Source: Procambarus clarkii
Taxonomy: Eukaryota; Arthropoda; Malacostraca; Decapoda; Cambaridae
Assembly (NCBI RefSeq): GCF_040958095.1
Contig: NC_091217.1
Location: 12,624,715-12,688,714, forward strand
DNA: 64,000 nt
Direction: 5' to 3'
Shown: positions 33,562-44,245 of the stretch, one piece after another
How the letters are laid out: each line of letters begins with the position of its first letter
Numbering within the stretch: the stretch's first letter is position 1
Notes under the pieces: model-generated
What the model saw: only the letters and a program-made list of their open reading frames with translations
What the model was told of the DNA's origin: nothing
The model's database searches: none
Program-made: the position numbers and the translations under genes

Positions 33562-34050
33562 AACAGTGTTGAATGTAATTAAATGCCATTTTCTAGGTGA
33601 GCTTCGGAGGTTTCCTAGAGCTATTGAACTGATATACGCTATATTAGTCTGGGGCTTCAGTCAATAGAGTTCTGCCTACTGGGGACCATGAGCCAGAACC
33701 TGGCCCCCCCTCCATCCCTCAGAGAGGGACAGGAAGCAATGGCCCAAGGAAAACCTTCTTGTATTTGGGGGTTATACCGTATCTGCCATCGACCGGGGTT
33801 AGGCTCCCAGAAAGGTAGGCCTCTCAAAACAAACCCCACTTGGTAGGAAATTGCTAAAAAAAACCAAGACCGAACAGACACACAGAACTCCCCAAAGAAA
33901 AGGAAACAAGCAAATGTCATCCACTGCCAGTCCCCTCCCCTGGACCCCCGTGGCAGCTGCCCACACCTTCAGTTCGGAGGCTGAGCATAAAAAACAAAAC
34001 AAAACCGCCATTCGGAGGGAGGGAGGGAGGGAGCCAAGCTCACTCAACAA
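33562..34050 (+). mobile_element. Inverted-repeat element B, arm (+)
   Basis: Starts AACAGTGTTGAATGTAATTA, then CCATTTTCTAGGTGAG, CTACTGGGGACCATGAGCCA, TCTGCCATCGACCGGGG and CCCAGAAAGGTAGGCC. It ends near the GGAGGGAGGGAGGGAGCC stretch. More diverged than the other copies. It lies in UBXN4 intron 8. Confidence 0.75.
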
Positions 34051-34703
34051 GTTGGAACTAAAACACACACACACACACGTGTGTGAAGCCTAGACTAAAA
34101 GAAAAACCATGCATGGAGGAAATGGCCCCCACAGAACAACAGAGTCCAAAGAGAGTCAGCATAAACCATGAAGTTGTGGGGCATGCCCGTGATCTGACGG
34201 ACCAAAACCACTTCTAGCAGGACTTGACAAGATTACATCAGCAACAGAAGTGACCTGGGTAGTGGCTGAGGGCCAGACTGCCTGGTGGTGGGTTATCGGT
34301 ACTAATGAGTTTCGAGGTAGTTTGAGTAAGTCCCTTATTCTGTGTGAATGATTTGCAGAGTTGTTTGGTGATTTTAAGGTGGTGTGTTGTTTGAACCCCC
34401 TCCAGTTATCTGTAAAGTTGTGCTGACTTTCTGCAGGCTTTTTTTTCTGGGTTGCTGAACAGAGACTTGCTCTCTGCACTTCCGTGAGGAAGCCCCTGGT
34501 CCCGGTAGGCCAAACAGACCTTTTAATATGGGGCAATTTCAGCAAAATATCTACAAGGAGCTAGCAGGAAGGAAAAGAAAACCCTCCAGAAAAAACATAC
34601 AACTGAAATAACTAAAATATTCATTAATACAGTACAGTACATGTTGAATTTTAACACTGAATTTGAAAAAACTTACTGTACAGTTTAAGAGTAAGTAACT
34701 TAC

Positions 34704-34938
34704 AGGCAAGACTACCATAATTGCCGAAGGAACCAGCCCTAGATCTCTGAGTGAGGAATTATAGTCTTCGGGAGTGAAAGGTCCCGAATGAACTGTGGAT
34801 CCTAGGCTGAAACTAGAAAATGGGAGCTGGACATTCTGCTGGATATGCAGCAGCACCTCGGATAAAGTGGCTTCTGCTGGAAACTGTGCTATACTTGAAG
34901 AGCCATCAGGCAGGCGAAACTTCAGTCTAGAAATGTTA
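34704..34938 (-). CDS. UBXN4: UBXN4 exon 8, UBX domain
   Basis: A 235-bp exon between the acceptor TTTTGTCTTGCAG and the donor CCT|GTAAGT. It encodes the UBX ubiquitin-like fold: NISRLKFRLPDGSSSIAQFP, then AEATLSEVLLHIQQNVQL, then FSLGSTVHSGPFTPEDYN and LRDLGLVPSAIMVVLP. The beta-grasp landmarks FRLPDG, the FP of strand 2 and LVPSA are all present. The surface loop that normally reads FPR (p97/VCP contact) aligns with VHS. It starts with two bases carried from a preceding exon that exon 7, as I delimit it, does not supply. Confidence 0.92.
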
Positions 34939-35154
34939 CTGCAAGACAAAATTAATTTTATTAGTTTTTAATGTCAAGCATATGAAACGATAAAGCTTTC
35001 CACTATATTATATATATGATTTTTTTTTAAATTGAGTTAAAAGCAATGAAGAAATATGACCAAACCTAAACTAACATTACAAAGTCAGCAATTCATGTTC
35101 TTAATATAATATAATAATATTGATTCAAATACATGAATTGTAATTTTTTTCATA

Positions 35155-35672
35155 AAACCACCATTGAATGTAATGAAACTCCATTTTCTGGGTGAGACCC
35201 GGAGGCTCCCCAGAGCTATCCAGGTTGATACTGGATATATTAGACTTTGGCATCAATGTAAATGGAGTTCTAGGCCTACCGGGGACCACGTGCCAGAACC
35301 TGGCCCCCTCAGAGAGGCATGAGCAATGGCCTATAGAAATGCACATGTGGTTATGGAGCTTTCTATGTCTGCCATCGACCGGGTCAGGCACCCAGAAAGG
35401 TAAGCATCCCAAAATAAACCCCTATTCTGGTGAAAATATTGCTACCAAAAGCCGAACAAGTGGATAGAACTCCCCAAACAAAAACGAGCAAACTAGTGTG
35501 ACGTTACCTGCGCCGCCGTCTGCGCAGCTCCCCCTTCCCTGGGAGGGGGAAGGGGGAGGCCCAGACCTACCGCGCCAGTGATCTACACCCCAGTTCTGAG
35601 GCTGGATGTCAAAACACGCGAAAAACCGCCGACCGGAGGGAGGGATGCTGGGGAGCCTTCGGGTCTCACCCA
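35155..35672 (+). mobile_element. Inverted-repeat element B, short form
   Basis: A 518-bp copy with inverted ends: left CCATTTTCTGGGTGAGACCC and right CTTCGGGTCTCACCCAAAAA. Between them are the standard landmarks (CTACCGGGGACCACGTGCC, CTGCCATCGACCGGGTCAGG, GCCGAACAAGTGGATAGAAC). In UBXN4 intron 7. Confidence 0.85.
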
Positions 35673-35673
35673 A

Positions 35674-36150
35674 AAAACCAGCGTTGAATGTAATGAAACG
35701 CCATTTTCTGGGTGAGCCCCGGAGGCTCCCTGGAGCTTATCGGGTTAATGTATGTTATATTAGATTGGGACATTAGCTAAGGAGTTCAGACCTACCAGGG
35801 ACCAGTGCCAGAACCTGGCCCCTTCAGAGGTTTCAGGGAGCAATGGCCCTGGAAAACCCCCTTGTGGTTGGAGTTTTCCTTATCTGCCATTGACTGGGGT
35901 TAGGCACCCAGAAAGGTAGGGATAACAAAACAAACCCCACATGGTAAAAAACTAAAACAAAAAATGAACAGAGAGGTAGAAACGCCCTACAATCCCAAGC
36001 AAACATCACACTTTACTGCTGCTCCGATCGACCGCTCCCCCCTCCCCGCCCCGAAAGGGGGAGGGGGGAGCCTCGGACCTACCGCGCCGGCCGCCTAGCT
36101 TCAGTTCGTAAGCTAATGTCAACAGGGATAGACGCTTCTCTGGCATCAGT
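35674..36150 (+). mobile_element. Inverted-repeat element B, second adjacent copy
   Basis: Begins CCAGCGTTGAATGTAATGAA immediately after the previous copy, in the same orientation, with a separate sequence subtype (TAATGTATGTTATATTAGAT, GGGATAACAAAACAAACCCC) shared with 45993-46540. The right end is truncated near 36150. Confidence 0.8.
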
Positions 36151-36879
36151 TTCCTAGGCGGTGTTTGCCTTGTGTGGCGTTCACTGCCGTGTGTTGTGTT
36201 ATGCGGTGGCCAGGAGTACCTCATCAGTGCCTTAAGGGTTAAGCATCACCAACAGGAACCAACCAAGCATCAACAGCCCAAGGACCCCTCCGGAAAGCAG
36301 ACGTGTCAGTCTGCGCAGAAAAGGAGAAGACGAGTGCAATTGAACAAACCAAACACCAGAGCCAAAAGAGCAGAAACCCCTGCGCCGGAGGAGAGCATGA
36401 AGCTTCCCGACCCGACCCCCAACACCAACAGGAAAAGCCAGGGAGAAACAATCTGGAACAAAATGTGTCACCACAAACCGAAGAGAAGAGAGGTAAGAGA
36501 GAGCCATTCGCGCACTAGCTTCAACTTGCGCGAGTTGCCACAAATAATTTTTTTTTCATTTTTTGTGTACATTTACAAATGCATTTGTTTTGTTTTTTCT
36601 TGCCAATCCTATGTATAATGAACACATACACAATATTATGGCAGTAGAACATCCATACTGTCCCAAGACACTGTGTTACATGCATCACAAATGTCTCCAC
36701 ATATATTGCTCATATTTCCAATGTTTCATGTTCATTCAAGTATATTTACAACATATTTACACACTATACACTATCACACACTATATACATTCACCATCAA
36801 CACACTCAGAACTCCACAAGTATGTGATATGCTGTGAAACAGCCGACGGGGCATAGTGGAACTTTTCACTCAACGAACT
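36151..36879. other. UBXN4 intron 7, element-derived and AT-rich
   Basis: 36240-36540 has AACCAAACACCAGAGCC and CCGGAGGAGAGC words in the A/C-rich style of element B interiors. 36545-36840 is AT-rich with CACACTAT words. No host exon recognised. Confidence 0.35.
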
Positions 36880-36965
36880 AGGTATTCACCTTGTTGTGCT
36901 TGCGGGGGTTGAGCTCTGCTCTTTCGGCCCACCTCTCAACTGTCAATCAACTGTTACTAACTACT
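36880..36965 (-). mobile_element. LINE 3' tail, antisense
   Basis: TGTGCTTGCGGGGGTTGAGC through CCCACCTCTCAACTGTCAAT is the antisense of the LINE trailer at 44165-44240 (CAGTTGATTGACAGTTGAG...CAACTCCCGCAAGCACAA). Confidence 0.75.
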
Positions 36966-36989
36966 TTTTCTTTTTCTTTCTTCCACACA

Positions 36990-37190
36990 CACACACACCC
37001 AGAAAGCAGCCCATGACATCTGACTAACTCCCAGGGTACCTATTTACTGCTAGGTAACAGGGGCAGCATCAGAGTGAAAGAATCTTTGCCCATCATTTCT
37101 CGCCGGCGTCGGGAATCGAACCCGGGCCACAGGATCACGTGTCCAGGGTGCTATCCACACAGCCACCAGGCGCCTGGAGGTGGAGATGCA
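36990..37190 (-). mobile_element. tRNA-derived SINE, family A, near full length
   Basis: The minus strand reads CTGTGTGGATAGCACCCTGG (A-box side), GTGATCCTGTGGCCC, GGGTTCGATTCCC (B box), CGGCGAGAAATGATGGGC, CTAGCAGTAAATAGGTACCC, GGGAGTTAGTCAG and a (TG)n 3' end. It abuts and truncates the 3' end of the piggyBac pseudogene. Confidence 0.85.
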
Positions 37191-39692
37191 TCTTTGCTTG
37201 CGTTTCTCTACGTTGAGTATTCTTGCATACAACACAGACATGTTTACCCTTGTCCTGTGATGCTGTGTCTGACATATACTCGAGCTTGTGTACACCGAAC
37301 ATTTCGTTACTCCTCAGTCTGTCTGGAACTGCGCATGGTATTGTTGCTGACACCCCGCGTGTAGCAATAGAGCCCTCCTTCGCATACTTCACGAGCAGTT
37401 GTGAAACTAGAGCAACACTGAATGTCCGTATTGGTGTCTCTTGCTTGATTTCACTAGATACATTACACACAGAAATCACAATAGCGTGATGTATCAAATA
37501 AACAAATCCTCAAGGGCTGTGACGAGGATTCGAACCTGCGTCCAAGAGCATCCCAAATGCTGCCTTAATCGACTGAGCTACGACATGGTTTAAGAATTGC
37601 AACCAGAAATTCTACTGAATTTACTTGGATCCTGCAGCCTCTCTGAGACACAAACCAGGATTTTACACAATTCCCCCATGTACTAAAGCTATGTCAATTG
37701 GCCTGTTCTACCTCTTCACCCTTACTTCATTACACACAGAAATCACAATAGCGTGATGTATCAAATGAACAAATCCACCAGGGCCGTGATGAGGATTTGA
37801 ACTTAAGCTCAGTCGATTGAGGCAGCGTCTGGGATGCTCTTGGGCACAGGTTCGAATCCTCGTCACGGCTCTTGTGGATTTGATCACTAGATACATGTTG
37901 AAACAGTTGAGCACTGCAACATCAATGAGGTGGAAAAATAATTTTTTCGTCCACAGATTTATGCATGCACTCGACGGCACCGAGCATCATGTCACATTTA
38001 CAGTGTATCTATTAGGCTCATGTTGACATAGTCTATGACACAGTCAGGTTTATATATTGGGAAGCGTGTTTGAAAGTGCACTTTGCCACTGTTCAACATG
38101 GCACCGGTGTGAATTGCTGTCAACACATTCACCTTGCGTCGGTCCCTCCACCACACTGATAACATGTTGTCACACTTGTGCAACTGGCAATCACCCACTG
38201 CAATACCTATGCCAAACACTGGCATTTCTGTCCTGTGGGCCTTCACAGTGCCACATACGCCAGTGTTGTGGTCAAGGAGGTATCTGGTTAACAAGGGACT
38301 GGTATAGTAGTTGTCGGTGAACAGTATATGCCGTGTTCAGCAACGGTTCCATGAGGGTTTTGACAACACTGCCGGAGGACCCGTGTGGATCTTAGCTGGT
38401 ATGTTGACAGTCTGTACCATGAATACAGTATCATGTCCATGATTATACCTGTTTCGCAGTCGCACAGGACAAACAACTTTAGTCCAAACCTGTGCAGCTT
38501 TGATGGGATGTACTGCTTGAACGCAAGTCGTCCCTTGAAGAGGACTCGCCATTCAGTCAATCACCACATTCTGTCCTGGTACAAAATAGTCACGGAACTT
38601 GCCTTTCATGTCGCTAAAAATCTTCCGCACCTTCCAAAGTCTGTCGTGTCTGTCCTCGTTTTCATTGTTTTCAAAGTGCAGGTACTTGTACCTGAGAAGC
38701 AACAGGAACCTATCATGTGACATGTACCTGTTGAACATGGGGGATGGAACAAGGCTGTCTTTGCTCCAATAAGCCTGGATGATGTGTTTTTCAGAGGGTT
38801 TCATCATCATGCTTAACGCGAGAAACACGTACATTTCGTCATTTGTAGTGTCCTTCCATTGTGTCATGCGTGAGGCAGGTAAAATGCCGGTGTCTATGAG
38901 GCTGTGAGCATATCTGTTCATCTGTCACAAGATGGTTTATGAATTCATTATCAAAATAAACCAGGAAATAGTCGATTTCAGCCATATCGTCACCTGTATA
39001 GTGGAATAATGGTGTCACACCATTATTCCACTAACAATCTCTCACAAATCTCTCACCACGGCCTACACCACCACGAGCACCAAAACCACGGCTCCGTTGT
39101 CTTGTGCTAGAGCAGCGTATAGGTATTACAGGGGATGAGGCTGTTCCGCGTAGCGTAGGCCTACCACGAACACTTGATATCGAGGGAACACTGTCGTCAT
39201 TTTCCTCTGGCCACGTGATACACTGCCGCATGCCTCAGCGTGTTGCTGGGGCAGCAAAATCCCGATTAATAACACCCTTCTGCTTGTTCTCGGGTCGTCA
39301 ACACTACTTGTATCGGAGTCTATGTCACTGAAGCCCGAGAATGATTCATGACAAGTAATGTCACTGAATAAACTTGCATCAGAGGACACACACATCGTGG
39401 TGGTGACTAGCAATGTTGACCCAGGGCGGCGAGGCAGGCCAGGCGAGGTGCGTGTACTGTACACACTCGCGACATCCTCCACCTCAGTCTCTCCCTCACT
39501 CGTGTCAGACCTCTGTGTAAGGTCTTTCTCTGGATCGTAGTCTAAATCATCATCCATGGCACCATCATCATACAACATGTCGCGTATTTCCTCCTCAGAG
39601 AGACGTTTTGTATTACCACGGCTGATCGTGGAGTGGGAGCTTGTAGATGATGCATCAGACATGGTTGCTTCCTTGAAACTGAGGCTCCCCAC
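37190..39692 (-). pseudogene. piggyBac-family transposase, broken
   Basis: The minus-strand N-terminus at 39692 is acidic and Ser/Thr-rich (DMLYDDGAMDDDLDYDPEKD). The DDE core begins near 38921 (RMTQWKDTTNDEMYVFLALS; LVPSPMFNRYMSHDRFLLLL), with KGKFRDYFVPGQNVVID leading to the first catalytic Asp. The later core (38560-37990) lies in several frames. The end has TKKLFFHLIDVAVLNCFNMY, then FSVALVSQLLVKYAKEG and the Cys-rich start HVCVVCKNTQRRETQ. Frameshifts occur near 38555 and in several other places. A tRNA foldback element is inserted at 37464-37883, and a SINE replaces the last part. It is inactive, within UBXN4 intron 7. Confidence 0.85.
37464..37883. mobile_element. tRNA-headed foldback element, copy 2
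   Basis: A 420-bp insertion inside the piggyBac pseudogene, flanked by a perfect 13-bp duplication TCACTAGATACAT (37451-37463 and 37884-37896). The minus-strand head at 37505-37590 has TAGCTCAGTCGATTAAGGC (A box) and GGTTCGAATCC (B box). A second minus head is cut short (37768-37800), and a plus-strand head at 37803-37880 has GGTTCGAATCCTCGTCACGG. The tail word ATCACAATAGCGTGAT, itself a hairpin, is repeated at 37474 and 37743. Same plan as the element at 12489-13119. Confidence 0.85.
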
Positions 39693-39784
39693 AGCCCTGG
39701 GGCATGCTGGGATTTTTTTTCAAAATGGTGGATGATCACTGGGACCCTCAGGTATCCATTTCGTACTCGTGTCACTGCGGGCCA

Positions 39785-39879
39785 GTTTTGAATGGTACGC
39801 TATATCTATAAGATCCCTGAGGTGCATTGCGCACCACCCGTCGAGCGTCTGCAGGCGCTTTGCGCAGTGCAGTGATTAA
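39785..39879 (+). repeat. Probable piggyBac-type element end
   Basis: TACGCTATATCTATAAGATC through CTGCAGGCGCTTTGCGCAG and GTGATTAA recurs at 57942-58030. Both copies end at a TTAA (39876-39879 here), the piggyBac target. It lies just past the N-terminal side of the pseudogene, so it may be that element's outer end. No matching opposite end was located. Confidence 0.45.
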
Positions 39880-40034
39880 GTGCATGCAGCCCTTGGTAAT
39901 ACTCCTGGCCACCACACCAACTTATACTGGGAACACCGCCCGGATAAAAAGCCTATCAGTCGAGATCTGAGTAGACATCTGTCCCATTTAGCTTCGGTCG
40001 ACAAACTGAGGGTCCGGCTGCTGACTCAATTAGC

Positions 40035-40400
40035 CGGGACACTCCCCTCCCCCTCCCGGTGGGAGGGGGTTGGCACGAATGAGCGGTGTGATGACGTGTT
40101 GCTTGTTAGGTTGTTTTCCTTAGGGTAGTTCCTAGCCTCTGTTCGGTCTTAGGTTGCAATTTTTCTACCAGGAGGGGTCTGTTTTGGAGTGCCTACCTTT
40201 CTGGGTGCTCAACCGGTCGATGGCAGACATGAATACTTTCACACGTGAGAGTTTCATAGGCCATTGCTCCCTGTGCCTCTCTGAGGGGACCATGTTCTGG
40301 CTAGTGGTCCCTGGTAGGCATGACAACAATGTATGACTGAAGCCACGTACTAATATTAGCTAATCTCAGTCCAACAGCTCCAGGAAGCCGACGAGGCTAC
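40035..40400 (-). mobile_element. Inverted-repeat element B, arm (-)
   Basis: Antisense arm: TGTTCGGTCTTAGGTTGCAA, CCTACCTTTCTGGGTGCTCA, CCGGTCGATGGCAGACATG, GGCTAGTGGTCCCTGGTAGG, AGCTCCAGGAAGCC. It lies about 110 bp from the nearest base of UBXN4 exon 7. Confidence 0.8.
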
Positions 40401-40509
40401 CCCACAGGAATTACCACTGACTAACCTATTTGAAGCGGAAGATGAGGAAGGTGAATGATGACGAAGCATTAGAAACTGGAACTTGAGCCTTGACTTGAAG
40501 GCTGTTCAC

Positions 40510-40565
40510 CATGCAACAAGGCAGCACGAGCTTCACGCTCTGCTCTATCCGCAGCAATCTGAGCT
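40510..40565 (-). CDS. UBXN4: UBXN4 exon 7, end of coiled coil
   Basis: The acceptor TTACCCTCAG at 40566 joins AA carried from exon 6 to give KAQIAADRAEREARAALLHG, the expected continuation of the coiled coil (ARERVK-AQIAADRAERE). The 3' edge is uncertain. GCATG|GTGAAC gives the end listed; reading on gives a Ser-rich tail EQPSSQGSSSSF and then a stop at about 40470. Neither gives the two carried bases exon 8 needs, so one more exon or a different edge must exist. Confidence 0.75.
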
Positions 40566-40721
40566 CTGAGGGTAACATGAAGCATTAGAAAGTTATTTTT
40601 ATGGCTTATTATGGATGCAAATCAATACAGTACAATCTTTACAATTCTTTGTTGCTCAATGGAAATCATTACCACCAGATGAGTGACCTAGGCCACGAAT
40701 CTTAAAGGAGAAATTCCTTAC

Positions 40722-40870
40722 TTAACTCTTTCCCGTGCTAATCTCTCCTCTTCTTTATCCTTCTTCCTCTCTCTTACTGATGCTCTGAGCATTTCATCTT
40801 CTTGTTCTTGTTTCTTCTTAGCTATTTCTTGACCCATTTTCCTTCGTTCAATTTCTTTCCGTTTTTCATC
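40722..40870 (-). CDS. UBXN4: UBXN4 exon 6, charged coiled coil
   Basis: A 149-bp exon between the acceptor AAATTGTTAG and the donor GTTAA|GTAAGG. It encodes DEKRKEIERRKMGQEIAKKK, then QEQEDEMLRASVRERKKDKE and EERLARERV. Lys/Glu/Arg-rich with heptad character, matching the long helix before the UBX domain in the family. It enters in phase 0 from exon 5 and leaves two bases for exon 7. Confidence 0.9.
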
Positions 40871-41149
40871 CTAACAATTTAAATATGATGTAAGAAAATT
40901 ACATTTGGAAAATACATTTACATATACAGTATTACAATCTACATCATAGTGTTATCATCATTACCAGGCTCATACATCATACAGTACTCTGGTCTTTATC
41001 AACATCATATACAGTATCATAAATACTCTGCTCTTTACCAGGTTCAGAGTATAAAGTAAGAACAATGATTAACCTTTCCACTGTGCAACTGTGGAAGAGG
41101 AATAGTGTGGAATGTGGAATGTCAATAGTGACATTCCCGTGGTGTGAAA

Positions 41150-42327
41150 TAAACCAGCGTTGAAGGTAATGAAAAGCCATTTTCTGGGTGAGACCCGGAG
41201 ACTCCCCGGAGCTTTCCAGGCTGATATGCTAATGTCGGACTTCGCCATCAGTCATATGTATGGAGTGCCGTGGGCCTACCGGGGACCACGAGCCAGCACC
41301 TAGCCCCTCAGAGAGGCATGGGAACCAATGGCCTAAAGAAACCCCCGTGTGATTGGAAGCATTCTGTGGCTGCCATCGACCTGGGTCAGACACCCATTAA
41401 GGTAAGCGTCCCAAAACAAACCCCTATTCTGGGAAAAATTGCTGCCACTCACGGGGACCTAGCAGGGGGAGACCACCGGAAGAAGGAAGAGTACTCGGTA
41501 CATAGGGGAGCAAGAACCAAGGCAAAACCCCCTCCAGGCAGACAAACAAAAAGAAAAAGAAAACCCTGCAAGAGGAGAGCGTACCCAGTCAGAACAGAGC
41601 CGGCCACTATGATTGGTGAAAACAAGCTGCACAGTACCCTGCGTCCCACCAGTGCAAACTGCCCCTTACCCAAAGGCGAACAAGGGAGACAGAACAACCT
41701 AGCACACAAAGGGCGGCCGAAAACCAAGCATTAAACGGCCTAGCAGAAGCTGAACCCAAGCCCCAAGGGCAGTACTTACTGGGCACCTAGGGAAGGAAAC
41801 CCTAGGCGCATGCAGCCTAGAAGACAACCACCACACACTAGGTACAGAACTAAAACAACCACTAGAGTCAGACCACACGACCTTTACCTATAGCATCAGC
41901 CTCATAACTGACGGGTGGATAGCCGGCGCGGGGGTCTGGGGCTTCCCCTTCCCCCTCCCGGGGCAGGAGGGAGCTGTGCAGACAGCGGCGCTGTGACGTG
42001 TGATGTCATGCTCGTTTGATCGTTTCTTTTTGAGGAGTTCTATCCACTTGTTCGGCTTTTTGGTAGCAATTTTCACCAGAATAGGGGTTTGTTTTGGGAC
42101 GCTTACCTTTCTGGGTGCCTGACCAGGTCGATGGGAGACATAGAATGCTTCCAACCACACTGGGGTTTCTATAGGCCATTGCTCCCCCATGCCTCTCTGA
42201 GGGGGCCAGGTTCTGGCTCGTGGTCCCCAGTAGGCCCACAGAACTCCATATACACATGACTGATGCCAAAGTCTGACATTAACAAATCAGCCTGGAAAGC
42301 TCCGGGGAGCCGACGGGGCTCCTTCCA
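41150..42327. mobile_element. Inverted-repeat element B, deleted long form
   Basis: Left arm (+) 41150-41455 and right arm (-) about 41930-42327 are inverted copies of each other (ACCGGGGACCACGAGCCAG against CTGGCTCGTGGTCCCCAG). Between them is an A/C-rich interior with CCCCAAGGGCAGTACTTACT, shared with 25240-25330 and 47640-47700. A 154-codon plus frame (41270-41734) crosses arm and interior. It is not conserved between copies and is probably not a gene. Confidence 0.85.
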
Positions 42328-42873
42328 GAAAAAAGTTCTAAAAACATTACTTTTTTTTACATTGTTATTTAACCTCGAGAAAGTAGAAAAAACACAATAA
42401 AAAGTCTCTACTTCTTGTGGTCTAGCTGTAGTGCCCTGGAGAAGTTTCTTGTTTCTGGTAGAAACTAGACAAGGTGCTGCATGGGAATAACTTTGTCGAT
42501 TTATTTTCAATGTTTCTCACTTTATTAATTTAATTTTTCATGCTAACATTGATGTGTCAAAGGTGGTGTTTATTATGTACAACTTTAAAAATATAGGTAT
42601 GTATGGATATATGAGTATAAACATACAGACACCATGTATTTACACATACAGTAATAATATACAGTATACAAGTCTTTTTTTAAGTCTAAATCTTAAAATT
42701 GCACATAGCACACATTTTGCCTGAAATATATACATGGTAATGATTCATTTGCTGTTGATAAAAACACAGAGGCTCCTAGTATGGCTCCATTCACACTGAC
42801 TGATGCTGAAGTCTAATATTAGCAATATCAGCCTGGATAGCCTCGGGGAGCCGATGAGGCTCCCCCTCCCCAG

Positions 42874-43441
42874 AAAACCAGCGTTGAATGTAATAAAATG
42901 CCATTTTCTGGACGAGACACACAGACCCGGAGCTATCCGGGCTGACATGAATGTATTAGACCCTGGCATCAATCAAAGCGAAAGGAGTTCTTAGGCCTAC
43001 CAGGGACCACAAGCTAGAACCTGGACCCCTCAGAGAAGCACAAGGAGCAATGGCCTATAGAAACCCCCGTGTGGTTGGAAGCATTCTATGTCTGCCATTG
43101 ACTGGGGTCATATACCCCAAAACAAATCCTATCTGGTCACAAAATTGGTACTGAAAGCCAAACTGTTGGACAGAACTTCGCAAACAAAAAATGAGCACAT
43201 GAGCACGTTGTCACAGCTGTCACTGCGCTGCTGTCTGCACAGCTCCCCCCTCTCAAGGAGGGCAAAGAGGGAGCTCTAGCCCCCCCCCTCCCCATGCCAG
43301 ATATCCACCTCCCTCCAGTTCTGAGGCTGGACGTCAAAACATGCGAAAACCGCTGACCGTAGGGAGAGAGGGTTGCCAGGGAGCCTCTGGGTCTCACCCA
43401 GAAAATGGCATTTCATTACTGACCATTCAATGCTGGTTTTC
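42874..43441 (+). mobile_element. Inverted-repeat element B, short form
   Basis: A 568-bp copy. The left end AAAACCAGCGTTGAATGTAA and AATGCCATTTTCTGG are mirrored at the right end by CCAGAAAATGGCATTTCATT and ATTCAATGCTGGTTTTC (inverted repeats of about 55-60 bp, with a TGACC insertion in the right arm). Confidence 0.9.
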
Positions 43442-43564
43442 TGGGGGGGGAGCCCCTTGGGCTCCCAGGAGTTACTTCACCAAAGATAAACAAGAGGGAC
43501 TTACTTGAGAGGCGGTCGTCATTTGCTCCTCAACTCAAAGTAGAGATAACTGGCTGCAACCGCA
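43442..43564 (+). mobile_element. Element B interior, 5' piece
   Basis: GGGGAGCCCCTTGGGCTCCC with the following ~100 bp aligns with 46541-46665, up to the word GGCTGCAACC. The interior is then interrupted by a LINE and resumes at 44246. Confidence 0.65.
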
Positions 43565-44245
43565 GCTCCAATGTGGCACATTGGGGGTTGATATCACACC
43601 GAACCTGTCCCCAGAGGCCCACATCAAAAGAATATCACCAGCGGCATATGCTAGACTGGCCAACATAAGAACTGCCTTTAAAAACTTGTGTAAGGAATCT
43701 TTCAGAACCCTGTATACCACTTATGTAAGACCAATCCTGGAGTATGCAGCTCCAGCCTGGTGTCTATACCTAGTTAAACACAAGACAAAGCTAGAGAAGA
43801 TTCAGCGGTATGCCACCAGGCTCGTCCCGGAACTGAGAGGAATGAGCTACGAGGAAAGGCTAAAGGAGCTGAACCTCACATCCCTGGAAAACAGAAGAAT
43901 AAGGGGAGACATGATAACTACCTACATAATTCTCAGGGGAATTGACAGGGTGGACAAAGACAAACTCTTCAGCACGGGTGGAACACGAACAAGGGGACAC
44001 AGGTGGAAACTTAGTACCCAGATGAGCCATAGAGACGTTAGAAAGAATTTTTTCAGTGTCAGAGTAGTTAATAAATGGAATGCTTTAGGCAGTGATGTGG
44101 TGGAGGCTGACTCCATACACAGTTTCAAATGTAGATATGACAGAGCCCAGTAGGCTCAGGAATCTGTACACCAGTTGATTGACAGTTGAGAGGCGGGACC
44201 AAAAAGCCAAAGCTCAACTCCCGCAAGCACAATTAGGTAAGTACA
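43565..44245 (+). mobile_element. LINE RT C-terminal fragment, open frame
   Basis: An uninterrupted frame (43581-44153) reads GVDITPNLSPEAHIKRISPA, then TLYTTYVRPILEYAAPAWC, LEKIQRYATRLVPEL, YEERLKELNLTSLENRRIRG, and ends RKNFFSVRVVNKWNALGSDV. This is the thumb and C-terminal part of a Jockey/CR1-like ORF2. The 3' trailer runs to ACAATTAGGTAAGTACATG. With no stops in 190 codons it is among the younger insertions here. It sits inside an element B interior: homologous interior sequence continues on both sides. Confidence 0.88.

Noticed and set aside
37505..37590. Genuine tRNA gene
   Set aside because: The A and B boxes are good, but the acceptor stem does not pair convincingly, and the unit lies inside a mobile foldback flanked by a target duplication.
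41270..41734. 154-codon plus-strand frame as a gene
   Set aside because: It spans the arm and interior of an inverted-repeat element, is Lys/Pro/Arg-rich, and the same region in other copies is not open. Chance frame in repeat sequence.
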